DNA of 64,000 nucleotides from Humulus lupulus (GCF_963169125.1 NC_084794.1:155940858-156004857), one strand, 5' to 3'; shown: positions 11,631 to 24,287, numbered from the stretch's first letter. Made by a program: numbers and translations. The notes: generated from the letters alone by a model not told the origin.

Positions 11631-12115
11631 TTACAATAGGTCCCTAGCCCTCAATGCTAATGCTATGGGTATGCAGGGTCCATGCACAGTGCCCACAAAA
11701 ACAAAGGGGTCCTCACCCTCAAGCTCAAAGGGCACCATCTTCTTTCTACAATCTATAGTGGCCCCATATCTGACCATCCAATCAATCCATAGGATCATAT
11801 AAAAATCGTCCATGCTCAACTTGATCAAATATACTGATAATTTCCTACTATCTACCATCACTGGCAATGTTCTAATTCATCTTCTAGAAACTACCAGTTC
11901 CCCTGTAGGTAGTATACTCCAAAACCCCGCAGTATAATACTCACTAGGTCTACACAATCTATCAATTATCTTACTAGAAACAAATAAATGTGTAGCACCA
12001 GAGTCAATTATTGCAGTATAAGAGGAGCCAACGCTAGAAAGCTGACCTATCACCACCGAGGGACTAGCCTAGGTCTCTACCTGCATCAAGGTGAACATTC
12101 GAGCTGGAGACAAGC
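11631..12115 (-). pseudogene. Aspartic protease of element E2
   Basis: Begins on the minus strand with SPARMFTLM, equivalent to TPARVFTLT in E1. The active-site loop reads IIDSGATHLFVSSK, so the catalytic motif survives. The flap and C-terminal segment are damaged: the usual DMILGMDWL reads YMILWIDWM and a stop follows SRR. It ends near ARDLL, with linker VVDTTKV leading to RT. Confidence 0.8.
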
Positions 12116-13217
12116 TCTCCACCTTCCCTGGTTCCTCCTTCTTCCCTATTGGGTAGTCCCTCTTGAGGTGTCCCACCACCCCGCATAAGTAGCAAGCCTT
12201 TGCCCGACATTTTCCCAGATGGCGCTTCCTGCATCTCGTGCACTCTGGATAACTTCTCCATGTCTCATCGCCTCTCTGGCAGCCACCTTGAACACCCTAA
12301 CCCCTCCTATAGGACCAACAGTGGTCGAAGTGTCAGGAGTCTTCCTCTTCAGATCATTGGGGCCTCCACCCCTACCAAACCATGTGGATGTAGGAACTGC
12401 CCTGCAAACATCCTATCTCGCAGCATTCTCCATGCAAATCTTATTTTCTGCCTCTTCTGCGATAAGAGCCTTCTCAATAGCCTGAGCATAAGTCGTCTGC
12501 CCAGATACTAATGTAATCCTCACATCCCAGGCTATCATGGCATTAAGCCCCTAGATGAACCTATCCTGTCTGGCCGCATCTGTAGGCACTAAGTCTGGTG
12601 TAAACTTTGCCAGCCTATCAAACTTCAAGGCATACTCTCTAACTGTCATGTCTCCCTGTACTAGCCCTATGAATTCATTCACCTTTGTTGTCCTAATGGC
12701 AACATTATAATACTTCTGGTTGAACAGATCTCTGAACCCATCCCAACTCAAAGTAGAATATATCCCTGGTCTGTGATGCCACCTACCACCAAATACAGGC
12801 ATCCTTTCTAAGCATATAGGTGGCACAGGCCACCCTGTCATTACCTTCCACCCACATAAAAGCCAGGATATAAGTGATTATACTCATCCACTATTCGGCC
12901 TTCAATGGATCTGGTCCTCCCTCAAAGGTTGGAGGATTTTGTCTCCTGAACCGCTCATACAGTGGCTCACATATGTTCCCAACCTCAGGTGGTTGTACAA
13001 CTGGTGCCACTACTGGTGGAAAAATAGGTGTAGCACTCCCTGATGGAGCCTGTTGTCTTAAGAGGTGGATCTGCTGTTCTTGACTTTGTAATCGGGCTTG
13101 CATATCTGCAAGTATCCGCTGCCAGTTCTCAGGGACTAGAGGAAGGTTTTGGAATTAATCATCATCTCTAGCCTCAGACCCTGTGCTAGTTAGTCATATA
13201 GATCGCCTTGGATGCAT
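12116..13217 (-). pseudogene. gag of element E2
   Basis: The start ATG (13217-13215) gives MHPRRSI, matching MRPRRSI of E1. Recognisable parts are a QARLQSQEQQIHLLRQQAPS coiled segment (12891-13103), the capsid core WDGFRDLFNQKYYN…KVNEFIGLVQGDMTVREYAL (12551-12841), and a nucleocapsid zinc knuckle near 12150-12250 (CTRCRKRH…C, then CYLCGVVGHLKRDY) in which the last cysteine is tyrosine. Early stops after RRSI and after DDD, and several frame changes, inactivate it. The 353 bp between this gag and the PBS (13218-13570) are untranslated leader; I see no ORF there comparable to ORF0 of elements C and D. Confidence 0.83.
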
Positions 13218-13570
13218 AGCTATCCAATTTTATCTACAATCAATGACTCGGCGGTCAGGCAATGATGACAGGTTAACAGTCTTTCCATATTCCACCATTG
13301 AAACTCAACCACCCACAAGCAATCAAGATCCAAACAAGCATTCAAATATTCATTCACATACAACAACAATGATAATATCCATGCCCCATCATAACCACAC
13401 AGCATTCAAGGGATAGGCTCTACCCGTACTCATGCTCTCTATCAATCATACAGATTAAAACATTTAAGCATGTAATCACATATATACAGTTACCCAACCC
13501 TGAGTCGAGCTTGTCTTTAGTGGCGAGTGTATATGCCCAGCCAATCTTTAGGAACCCTTAAACCTAGACC

Positions 13571-13582
13571 GCTCTGATACCA
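13571..13582 (-). other. Primer-binding site of E2 (initiator tRNA-Met)
   Basis: On the minus strand this reads TGGTATCAGAGC, a perfect match to the 3' end complement of plant initiator tRNA-Met. It is 3 nt from the LTR end at 13586. Confidence 0.9.
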
Positions 13583-13585
13583 AGT

Positions 13586-14705
13586 TGTAACACGCTGGAT
13601 AACAAAGATCGTTACACTGTGTATTTTAAAATAGTGCAAGACTTGCTAATCAAGTCGTTTAAACAATAAAGTGTTCCTAAAGTTAACTATCAAGTTAGGG
13701 TTAAAATATTTGATCATTAACAATTAATTTTCATTAAAATAGATGTTTGGTACATGGGATCCCAAAAACAGGTTTTAAGAGACAATTTACAACTCCCAAA
13801 AATTTTGTACTACTAGTAGCCACTCTAATGGAAAAATACAAAATTTAAGGCTCTGTCCCTATACTATCCCTCGGTCGTAGCGGACGAGCAGCTGACAATG
13901 TAAACCTCGCCCCTAGAGCTCTCCAACTCATGGTTGGTCCAGCTTCCCTTTGCCTTTACCTGCACCACGTAGCACCCGTGAGCCAAGGCCCAACAAGAAA
14001 ACCATAATAGCAAGCACACCAAGCAACAGTTAAATACAACCAATTTTAACTCAATGAGTTCAATCAGTTAACAGAATTCATATATAAAACCATATAATGG
14101 TAAACACTTCATCTCAAAATACATACCAAAGTCAAATACGCAATTGCTTAGGGTTGGCACGCTTAGGCCGAGCCCTTTGTTTATCTGGCTGACCTTGGCT
14201 TGCTTAGGCCGAGCTCCGTTCAGTATGCTTACCGTCAACCTCGGCTCTCTTAGGTCGTTCATTCTTGTACATAACATCAATCTTACAAACACACAGTACA
14301 AACAACCAATAATTTGGAACCTCAGTCCCGTTCTCAACCACACAAGGGTGCAGTCTTCTTACCTCGAATTTCGAGTGGAGAATGCAATACGGTCCTGAGC
14401 ACAAGTTTCAGTCCTGAGCCTTGGCGATTAACCTAGTCATAGTGGCCAATGGGTAATCATCAATTTCTACTCCATATAAATATTTAGGAAACATTAGCTA
14501 GCCATCGAGACCTCAATTTCTACTAAATCGGGTAGTAGAAATCGTCCCGAGTGCTTAGTTTCGAACCCTCGAGCCCTTCTAATTCTAAAAACCAACCTAG
14601 GACAAAATCCCCTAGGCGATCAGCGACCTGGCCCTAAGGGCCGCGGCGCGCCCCCAAGTCAGAGACTCAAGCCCCAAGCCTCAGGGGGAGGCGGGTCGCG
14701 ACTTG
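13586..14705 (-). repeat. 5' LTR of E2, truncated
   Basis: It starts TGTAACACGCTGGATAAC next to the PBS and aligns by eye with 6633-7740 in the same order, including GGGATCCCAAAAACAGG and the leader blocks. After the GTCGCGAC palindrome at 14695-14702 the similarity ends and Athila LTR sequence begins. Roughly half of the LTR is missing. Confidence 0.85.
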
Positions 14706-17600
14706 CCTAAACGGTCCATGTGTAAGGCATTTTAAGCAGGGGAAAAAGTGGAATTTCATTTTCAAAGCACAAACTACTATTTAAGCAACATTATGAAGAT
14801 TTTTAAAAGGAAATCCCTAAGAAGAGACAGAAGGAAACACTCTATGGAGGCAAAAGCTTGGAGATCAACTAGTTCTATCATTCTTTTTCTTCTTCTTCTT
14901 TTACTTTCTCTTGTAGTGATGTTTATATTTAGTTTGATGGTTTTTATTATGTTTAGCATGAGCTAATTTCTTATATTAGGGTGCTAATTGATTTTTCTAG
15001 AAACTTTATGATTATCTAATGAAGTTTTTTATGAATTCTCTATCAATATTGTGAATTATTTGCCTTGTGTTTAAGCTTGTGAATGCTTGATCACCATTTA
15101 CATGATTTATATGATTTTAACTTGAGATTTGAAAAGTGAAGGATAAATATGCTATAGTAAAAATAATCATAAATTTATATTAAATGTGAGAACTTGTACG
15201 ATTTGCGTAGCTTAGGGATTATGTAACGTCCTCCTAATCCAGGACCGTTACACTGTGTACTTTAAATTGTGTCAGACTTACTAACCAAGTCGTTTGGTTT
15301 AAAAATGTGTAACTATGGTTAATAGCAAGGGTTAGGGTTAAAAATTTTGGTCAAAATAATCGTTGACTTTTACTTAAAAAGATTCATACAGACATGGGAT
15401 CCCAAAATATTACAACTAAAATTTTAAGAAATTGTAAATATATCAAAAGTTACATTCGATTATCCTAAGCGGCAAAAATAGGGCTACAACCCTAGTTCCT
15501 CTGAGATATCCTTGCCGCTGAAGCTCTCCAACTCATGGCTAGTCAAGCTTTCCCTTCCCCTTACTTGCACCACAAAGCACTCGTGAGCCAAGGCTTTGCA
15601 AGAAAACTCAACATGTGCATAAAAAGAAAATACAAATTCCCAGATACTTATCTAACTTGCCCATCAATAATAACCTACATATACAGTCATTCAGTTACAA
15701 ACAAGTGGTTATTAGACCAACTTGGGGCCGCTGCCCTAAATAGTTGGCCATAGAACCAACCCCGGGGCCTATGCCCTAGCTACGTGACCATAGAGTCACT
15801 TGGTACCCTCGCCCGTAGCTCTGAGTAACTATCCATAGAGATAGAATGAACATAAAACACTGAAGCAAGTATCAACCAACATGTGAAACAATAGCTTAAA
15901 CATAAACATCCTTGGGGCTTAAGCCCTAGTCATGATAATTGAAAACAGTCGGGCCAAGCCCTAATCACATATAACACGTATTGGGTGCAATTTTCTTACC
16001 TCAAGTCGAAGTATAGCGTAAATAAGAATGACCCTCGAGCACGATCCTAGTTCCAAACCCCTAGCGATAACCTACTTACAACCATAATATAGGATTCCAT
16101 CAATAATAAGCAAATAAAGGCTTCTGGACCGACTCTGAGCCTCCGGGGCCTCCAATTCCACTAAACCGGGTAGTGGAATCGATCCCGAGCCCTAAGGAAA
16201 AAGGTTCCCATTTTTTAAAACTTCCTAAGGCCAAAAATGCCCAGGCGGGCCGCGACCTGACCCTAAGGATCGCGGTGCGCCCCTCCTACCCGAGAGCCTT
16301 CCCCTTTGTCAAAGGGAAGCAGGTCGCGACTTGCCCTTGAGGGTCGCAGCGCACCTTCCAGACAGAGACCTCCCAAGGCCCTGGGTTCAAGCTAAGTCGC
16401 GACCCCTCAAGAACAGAGTTGCGACTTGGCTTTGTGAACCCAGATTTTTCATACATTCCAGCAACCAAATTCAATCCAAACTATCCTAATGTCACCCCAA
16501 AACCATAATTCGACCCCTACAACAGTTCTAACATCTTCCCATCAACAAACCCCAACAAAAATCCAGTCTTAAAATTCATCCAAACACCAATTCAATTCTC
16601 AAGCTAAAAAGTTCAAGAACACTCTCTAAAACAGCCAAGCAAAAACAAAATTTCCATGAAAAAAAACATAATCTAGAGCTTACCTCAACTGTAAGTTAAT
16701 CTGTTACGCTTCAACAGAACTAATTCCCCAAGTTTAGGCTTCAATTCTCCATGTTTCAACTAGAAATTCTCCTTAATTCATAAAAGGTTAGCTTAAGAAA
16801 GCTTTGAGAGGAAGAGAGTGAAGGAGAGAGAAAGAGTCGGTCAGTGAGAAGTGTTTTTGTGTTTTGTCTTATGTTTCCTAAGGCTTAAGTGACTTAAGCT
16901 AATCCCAAGGCTCAGGGTACCAAGAACGTCCCCGGGGACAAAATAGTCAAATTCCCTAGTATTTCCTCCTAACTCCCTAACTCCAAATATATCCCCAATT
17001 ATTCATTTCCATTACCCGATAACCCAATTATATGTCGAATACCCAAAATACCCCTTGACTCGCCCCGAGTCAGGTATTGGGTCCCATTGTGACTTTCCCG
17101 CTAACTTGCTCCCTAGGATCGTCTCGTTCCGAGTAACTCAAATAAACCACATAATAATGTGGTCTCACACATATATCACATATATGCTCATAAATATACA
17201 ATTATGCCCGCAACGAGCCAAATTATAACGTTTTCCCTTCTAATAAGAAACAGACCCACACGCATATTTAATATCCCTAAACATGCACAAGTAGCTATAT
17301 TATTACATAATCCACATAATTACAATTAAATATAACAAATAAGCATATAATTCCATATATTGCCACCCTTACTCCCTAATCAAGGCCCTAAGCCTTATTA
17401 GGTAATTTTGGGACGTTACAGATTAGTTGTTCAATGCCTGTGATATGTTAATTTACCACAAAGATGTAGGAGATTTGCTTATTGTAGAGAGTTATATGTC
17501 ATAGTAAGAATATAATTTACCATTGTAATCAGCTATCACAATAGAGATAGGAATTCTTAATATCAATATAGTTAATTTTTATTCTAAATTAGTTTTTATT
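14706..17600 (+). repeat. 5' LTR remnant of the Athila-type element
   Basis: From about 14735 to 15221 and 17421 to about 17565 the sequence matches the 3' LTR (24490-24940 and 26420-26582) closely, for example the CTTTCTCTTGTAGTGATG and AGCATGAGCTAATTTCTTAT segments. The part equivalent to 24097-24470 is missing at the left. The end beyond 26590 is missing at the right, and no PBS is visible before gag, so a deletion also removed the LTR-gag junction. Confidence 0.75.
15222..17420 (-). mobile_element. Solo LTR, chromovirus, target duplication GATTA
   Basis: It begins TGTAACGTCCTCC and ends GGGACGTTACA, 2199 bp, with no internal region. GATTA occurs immediately before (15217-15221) and after (17421-17425). 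The empty site is preserved in the 3' LTR of the host Athila element at 26438-26442, which proves insertion. Orientation is minus. Palindromic motifs at 16250, 16270, 16324, 16344, 16397 and 16419 form three pairs spaced 20, 20 and 22 bp. Confidence 0.95.
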
Positions 17601-17652
17601 TTAGTTTCAATCGGTTTATGGCTGACATTGTGCTTTAAGGAAATATTGGTAT

Positions 17653-19344
17653 ATGCGACAAAGTAGACAAAAGGAATTGATACCAGTAGATCTTGAAATT
17701 GAAAGAACTTTCAGAAAAAATCAAAAGATTAAGAGAAGGTTGGACTTTGACATGGCTAAAAATCAAGGGAATGCCGCAAACAATGTTGCTAATGTTAATA
17801 ATATTCCAAATGTAGCAGATGACCCAGTGGAACAAGGACCAAGGACACTTAGAGGTTATGTGCTTCCTACGATCACGGGAGTGCATTCATGCATCAAACA
17901 CCCCACTATTGTTGCGAATAGTTTTAAGATCAAGTCGACAATACTACAAATGGTACAGGCCAATGTTCATTTTGGGGGGTTGCCTATTGAAGAACCTAAT
18001 TTGCACATAGCCAATTTCTTGGAGTTGTGTGCAACTTTTAAGATGAATGGGGTGAGTGATGATGCAATCAGTCTAAGATTATTCCCATTTTCTCTAAGAG
18101 ATCGAGCGAAGAGTTGGCTAATTTCGCTGCAAGTCAATTCTATCACAACATGGGAGGAGTTAGCTTAGAAGTCCCTAGCAAAGTTCTTCCCTCCAGCAAA
18201 AGCTGCAAAGTTGAGAGGAGAAATTAATAATTTCTACCAGATGGAAGGGGAATCGATGTATGATGCACGAGAGAGATTCAAAGAGTTGCTAATGAAGTGC
18301 CCGCATCATGGTATAGAGAAGTGGATGTTGGTCCACAACTTTTATAATGGATTGAATGGTACTAATCGTACCATAATAGATGCTGCAGCAGGAGGTGTGT
18401 TCATGAGAAAAAGTGGTAATGAAGCTTATGAATTGTTACAGGAGATGGCAATGAATAACTACCAGTGGCCAACTGAGAGGGGACAGCCAAAGAAGGTGGC
18501 TGGTATGATTGAATTGGTTGCTATTTCCATGCTTACAACTCAAGTGCCAACTTTGACGAAACAATTACAACAGGCCAATCTCTCATGCCAAGCCATACAA
18601 GTACAGAATTTATGTGAGACATGTGGTTGTGCATATCCACTAAATCATTGCCCTACCCTGGATATGAATAATATGTCCATGGAACAAGTGCAAGCCATAG
18701 GGAATTTCTGAAGGCCAACCAACAACCCCTTCACAATGTCACTTAACCAAGGGTGGACGAATCACCCAAACTTCTCATGGACGAATAACCAAGCCGCACA
18801 GCAGCATTTCCCTAAAAACCAGCAATAGTTCCCACCTCCACAGCCACAACCACAACAGTCTTTCCAACAACCACCTCCTGGATTCTATCAACCGCAGGCT
18901 AGACTCCCACAACAACAAAATTTAATGACGCAACCTAAACCACAGTTTGATGTATTGCATCAATTTATGATTGAGACAAGGGCATCTATCAGGAGTTTGG
19001 AGACTCAAATTGGTTAGTTGGCCACTTTAATGACAAAACGTTCTCAAGGAAACTTACCGAGTACTACTGAAGTTAATCCTAAAGACCAATGCAATGCAAT
19101 CTCTTTGAGAAGTGGTAAGGAGTTAAAAATGCCAAAAGTGGTTGATGAGAAGAAGGGTAAAGTATAAGAATAGGTTACTGAGAACCTTGAGAGAAAGTAG
19201 TCAGAAATAAGCATAGATCACCATATCAAGATTCCATATCCACAAAGGCTTCGAAATAATAAGCTTGACAAGCAATTTTCTAAATTTCTAGATATATTTC
19301 GAAAGCTACACATCAATATCCTGTTTGTTCAGGCATTTGAACAT
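17653..19344 (+). pseudogene. gag of the Athila-type element
   Basis: Gag polyprotein of the Athila lineage. The first 171 codons include [18 protein letters not shown], a [18 protein letters not shown] segment and WEELA, which are hallmark Athila gag motifs. After a TAG (18166) the same frame continues 18211-18711 with AKLRGEINNF, ERFKELLMKCPHHG and a NFYNGLNG segment, plus a cysteine-rich CETCGCAYPLNHCP. Beyond 18712 a proline/glutamine-rich stretch and LETQIG…LATLM follow, with further stops. The first methionine used here is the first plausible one; the true N-terminus may lie in the deleted LTR-gag junction. Confidence 0.85.
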
Positions 19345-19839
19345 ATGATAAGTTATGCTAAATTTATGAAGGAGATCCTATCAAAGAAAAGGAAATTGGA
19401 GGATTATGCGACAGTGGCACTTACTAAGGAGTGCAGAGCAATACTTCAAAAGAAGTTACCTCCCAAGCTCAAGGATCCGGGTATTTTCAACATTCCTTCT
19501 ACTATAAGTAATGTGTTTTTTGAGAGAGCATTGTGTGATTCAGGGCCAAGTGTGAATTTATTGCCTCTATCTATTTATCAAAAACTGAAATTGGGAGCTA
19601 AGCCAACAACCGTGATGCTTCAGATGGCGGATCGCTCAATCAAACACCCTCGCGGAGTGATTAAGGATGTTCTGGTAAAGGTTGAAAAATTCATCTTTCT
19701 TGAGGATTTCATTGTTATGGATATAGAAGAGGATGCAAACATCCCAATAATTCTTGGAAGGTCATTATTGGCTACTGGGAGAGCATTAATCGATGTGCAA
19801 AAGGATAATTACAATTGTGAGTGCAAAAAGAGGAAGTGA
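19345..19839 (+). pseudogene. Protease region of the Athila-type element
   Basis: A 164-codon open stretch continuing the gag frame. It holds YAKFMKEILSKKRKLED, then the retropepsin-like core ALCDSGPSVNLLPLSIY, where D-S-G is the catalytic triplet. LADRS-type (here MADRSIKHPRGVIKDVLVKV) and PIILGRSLLATGRALIDV follow. This order is characteristic of Athila protease. The reading frame stops at 19837 and no polymerase follows, so the protein could not support transposition alone. Confidence 0.85.
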
Positions 19840-21633
19840 ACTTTAAGGTGTTTGCAGCAACTAAAGTTCCTACTTATTGTAGATTTGATGCAGTGGATGT
19901 TGATAGGAGTCCTACAAGTATGAAAAATAAGAAGGTAAAATATTAAAGGGGTACTCGTTTTATTCATCAAAAAATGCATCTGATTTTTTATGGAAATATG
20001 AAAGATGAGGATGTCAGAACTCTTAATTTTCTCAATTTTAAAAATCAAGTCTATTCATTGGATTTTAATGTGTAGTATTATTTAATTGGTGGATTAGATC
20101 CTCGTTAATTTTGAAGAGGAGGTTCAGCGTCCTGCTAAATAATGTTAACGACAGTGCCATTTGGGAGGCATCCAAAGATCTTTTAGTATTTTTCTTCTTT
20201 TATTTTAGTTGGACAATTATTTTTTATGTTAAGTGTTACATCTTTATGTTGTTTTTAGTTTTTCTTTCAAATTTTGGATTATTTTAGACTTTAGGTTGTA
20301 AATATGAACCGTGAAAATCATGAAAACTATTAAAAATGCAAATTTAGGCAGGTATCTATTTGGTTATGGTGCCCCTATTTAGAGCTGCGGCGTGGTGTTT
20401 AGCAGGGAGCAATAATATTTCACGAAGGCCAAGGAGTTGTGCCGCCCAAGAAATGAGTTGTGGCACGCCTACCCAAAAGAATGAAAAAAAAGGAACCACC
20501 ATACTGATGTGGTGCGTGATTTGGCACATCCTCTTTCCTTATTCTTTTTGTGATACGTTGGGGGCAATGTGTACTTTAAGTTTGTGGAGATTTTACTTTG
20601 TTTTTAGTGGTTTTTAATTGTTTTGCATGTTTTACATGTTTTTAGTTTATAGTTTTGAATCAAGTTGTTTTGAAAGTGATGATACTTAAAACCATATGAT
20701 GTGACTGATGTTTTTAGAACTATGTGAATCTGCGTGCTTGGTGAAATTAATTTAGTGATTAGCTTTGATCTGAGTTTTAATTTCCATGAAAGCATTAATT
20801 AATAAAATTATTACAATCATTTAGTGTATTCATGTTAAGTGGGTTTGTGGATTGAGATTTGAAAATATTCTAGAACTTGCATAGTTTGTTGATTGAGCTG
20901 AAATTGGAATGATGCATGCTTAGGAAGATGATTTAGGCAATTCTTTGGAACGATTGAGCCTTTCAAGCCAACTTTAATGTATGAAATCCCTAGTTACCCA
21001 ATTTTGAGCCTAACATGATTCTTTTGTTGTTTGACACTTATTTTGAGCGCCTAATTGAAACCTTGTTATTTATCTTCCCTTTTGATATACCATGAGCATA
21101 TGAAAAGTGATTGGGGGATGGTTTATAATAGAGTTTATATTCAGAAATTTGTGTCAATAGACGAATAAAAAAATTGAGAGAAAAAAATATATTGAAAATG
21201 AACTACACTCCAAATAAGAATATAAAGAAATAAGTTTGGGGGAGTGTAGTTTCATTAGAAAATGAAAAAACAAATTGAAAATTCAAAAGGGTGAATTCTC
21301 CAAAAGTAAGAAACTTTGGGAAATTTGGGGATTGTTTGTGGGTTTCCAAGCTAAAAAAAAGATTTGGTTTTATTGATGGTGTGTGCTTATGGTATATGTG
21401 AGCCTAAGCCTTTTGTTATAAGCTTAAAAAGTCTTTTTGATTCTTGAGCATGTTTTATCGTATTAGGGGAGATAGATGAATTATGGAAGCATATGAAATA
21501 TTTGGTTTTGATGGAACGATTTGGAATATTTGACATGTATATGGTATTGTGATTGGTTGTTATTTATTTGTTAAGGTTGATTGGTGTAGCAAAGATCGAA
21601 GTTAATTATTGAATTGATTTTACTGAAATTCTG
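19840..21633 (+). other. Deleted pol and 3' untranslated region of the Athila-type element
   Basis: A short tail after the protease gives way near 20050-20095 to text normally found after integrase: …GAAGAGGAGGTTCAGCG…, then GGGAGGCATCCAAAG. RT, RNase H and IN, normally about 3 kb, are missing between. A cluster of GCGGC/GTGGC motifs lies at 20388-20480, and a GTTTGGGGGAGTGTAG purine run at 21235-21250 pairs with CTACACTCC at about 21205. No other gene is visible. Confidence 0.6.
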
Positions 21634-23937
21634 TGTAACGCCTTGGATAGCCAAGACCGCTACACTGTGTATTTATAAAAGTGAAGGGCTTGCTAATCAA
21701 GTCATTTAGTTAAAAATGTTTTACTGAAACCATTAATGAGCTAGGGTTAAAACGTTTTGGTCTCAAAAGATACATTTCATATAATTAAACATTTTACACA
21801 AGGGGTCCCAAAAGAAGCAACATTTAAAAAGTTAGTTTACAAAATTTCCAGAGTACATACAACCACTAGCCACTCTAAGGGCAAAACAGACATTTATGGT
21901 TCTCCTGTTCCTGTCTCCTCCTCAACCGTGGCGGCTGAGCAGCTGATCATGTACATTCTGCTCTCAAAGCTCTTCGAATCGGGGCTGATCAAGCTTGCTG
22001 TTGCCTTTACCTGCACCACGTAGCACCCGTGAGCCAAGGCCCAGTAAGAAAACATAACATTATAGTACAAACAATGATATCAGCTAAATAATCCTTAAAG
22101 CATGTTCACACACTTAGCATATCACACTAATTACATAGCCCATAGACATAAGCAAAGAATCAACAAACCAACACTTAGCTATTCAGCATGACAAGTCCAC
22201 CAATCAATAATGACAATCAAATCACATGATAATCAGGGTCGACACCCTTAGGTCGCACCCTCTTTTTACCCCACTGACTCCGATCCGCTTAAACCGAGCT
22301 CAGTGCATAATAAGCTGTCCTCAGCTACCAATGGCTGAGCCACGCCCTGTGCGCCAATGTAAACTCCAGCACTATTAGGCCATTTGTTTATTATTTACAT
22401 GGCATAATACCATCCTTTATAAAGCATACAAAATAGGGAACCCTTAGTCCCATTATAAACCCACAACCGGGTGTTGTTTTCTTACCTTTAGTTTCCAAGT
22501 GTACTTGTTACGTGAGATGCCTCTTGAGCACAATCCATTTCACGAGCCCCTAGTTTATACCTAGTCACAACCAAGATAAGAAATACCATTAATAATTGTG
22601 AAAGGACTTCTAGATAAGGTTCTAGTCTCCGGAACATCGAATTCCACCAAATACGGTAGTAGATTCGATCCCGAGCACCCTAGGTTAAATTCCCATGCTT
22701 AAAATCCCAAAAACCCAAATTTCCTTATGGGTCGCGGCTCAAGTTTCCTATGCCGCGGCATGGCCCCAAATAGAGGCTCATCCTCACCCAGAACAAGACA
22801 CGGGACGCGGCCCTACAAGCCCCATGCCATGGCCCACCCTCCATCTTCAGCACTCATCAGCCTAAGAGGGTCGCGGCGCTCCAAGAATTATGTCGTGGCC
22901 CGACCCCATCGAACCCAGAAAAACCACCATTTTTTACTCTCAAACTTACTCAAAACCATCCAAAACTATCCCAATTCCACTACTCAATTATCACAAAACT
23001 TCTAACACGATTCCAGCAACACAACCTAGCAAAAACATAGCCTAGATACTCACCAAAATCCCACTTCAATCTCTGAAACTCAAAAGCTTAAAAACATCAA
23101 AACCAGTCAAGAAAACACTAAGATTCAGTCATTAAATCATAAATTCAAGCTTACCTACTCTAATGAACCAACTCTCTAAAAGATTTCTGAGCTAACTCCC
23201 AAGTTCCAAGCTTCAATTCAGTCATTCAATGTCAAAACCCATAAACACCTCAAAACTCAGCCATAAACATAGAATTTAACCACCATACATAAAGCTTGTG
23301 GCTTACCTTAATTTTTGATTGAATCATCAGCTAAATCCTTGAGCTAATCTCCTAAATCACAGCTCCAATTCTCTGAATCCCAGCCAAGTTTTTCTTAATT
23401 TTCTTGTGGTTTTCTTTGAGAGAGAAAGAGAAGAAGAGGGAAGGTCGGTTCTTAATGTTTCCACCGTGTTCTATGTTTTACTTAGTCTATCCTTAGGAAT
23501 TAAGTCAATCCCGAGGCTTGGGGTACCGAAAACGTCCCCGAGGGCAAAATGGTAAAATTCCCCAGTATTCCAACCTAAGCTTCCTAACCTCAAATATATC
23601 TCCAATTATTTATTTCCATAACCCGATAACCCAAATAACCATCCAATACCCGAAATACCCCTAGACTTGCCCCAAGTCAATTATTAAGCCCCGATGTGAC
23701 TTTCCTGCTAACTAGCTCCCTAGGATCGCCTCAAGTCGCATGCTGTAGATTTACCCACATAATAATGTCGTTCTCACAATTACAGCATATAATCACATTT
23801 ACATTCATATAACCATTCAAGCATTCTTATCATAAAATCATGCATTAAACTTAATAAATTCACACACAAACCAAGTATGCCCTTCTGGCATACTAATCAA
23901 GGCCCTGAAGCCATATTAGTGAATTTGGGTCGTTACA
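21634..23937 (-). mobile_element. Solo LTR, chromovirus, target duplication TTCTG
   Basis: It begins TGTAACGCCTTGG and ends GGGTCGTTACA, 2304 bp. It is flanked by TTCTG at 21629-21633 and 23938-23942. Orientation is minus and it carries no coding region. Six palindromic motifs stand at 22732, 22753, 22805, 22827, 22871 and 22893, giving three pairs with spacings 21, 22 and 22 bp. Confidence 0.95.
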
Positions 23938-24287
23938 TTCTGGATTAAACATAGTTGAAAATTCTGAGCTTGTATTGCATGGTGTTTTTGAGGTTGGGGT
24001 TTGCTAGGTTATAACTTAATTCATGTATGTTTTTTAGTTGTTTTAGAAATGACAATATTTTACTCGAGGATGAGCAAAAGTTAAGTTTTGGAGAGTTTCA
24101 TAAGGTAGTTTTTATAGTGTTTTATAGGGTAATTTTAGGGAAATTTTGAGCTTATTTAGTTATGTTTATGTAGTATGACGCTTTTTTTGCCTTTGTTGTT
24201 AATATTTCAATATTTATGGAAGAATTGGTGAAATGGCCTTGTTTGGCCTCGAGAAAGAAATGAATTAGCGAAAATCGAACATTAGAG

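Larger units (their letters stand above)
6633..14705 (-). mobile_element. Chromovirus element E2, minus strand, nested in element F
   Basis: Ty3/gypsy chromovirus reading right to left: 5' LTR (13586-14705, truncated), PBS, gag, PR, RT, RNaseH, partial IN with chromodomain-like end, PPT, and 3' LTR (6633-8885). It interrupts the RT of element F. The 5 bp before it are CTTAG, but the partner duplication is gone because the right end is lost in a junction with the Athila LTR. Both LTRs share palindrome motifs and leader text with the solo LTRs at 15222, 21634 and 60298. Confidence 0.88.

Noticed and set aside
13561..13590. GCTCTGATACCA-type sequence considered as the end of a tRNA gene
   Set aside because: It sits at LTR boundaries in C, D, E1 and E2 and has no tRNA fold around it; it is the primer-binding site.
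14748..14966. 72-codon frame with a hydrophobic tail that looks like a small membrane protein
   Set aside because: It lies in the Athila LTR, and the equivalent part of the other LTR (24535-24730) does not keep the frame.
17421..17652. A tRNA-Asp-type PBS expected before Athila gag
   Set aside because: No matching sequence is visible; the LTR-gag junction seems to be deleted, so no PBS was annotated.
22727..22893. Regularly spaced GC-rich short repeats considered as a CRISPR-like array
   Set aside because: Plant nuclear context; the repeats are only 6-10 bp, palindromic and variable, and they lie inside an LTR. There are no cas genes.
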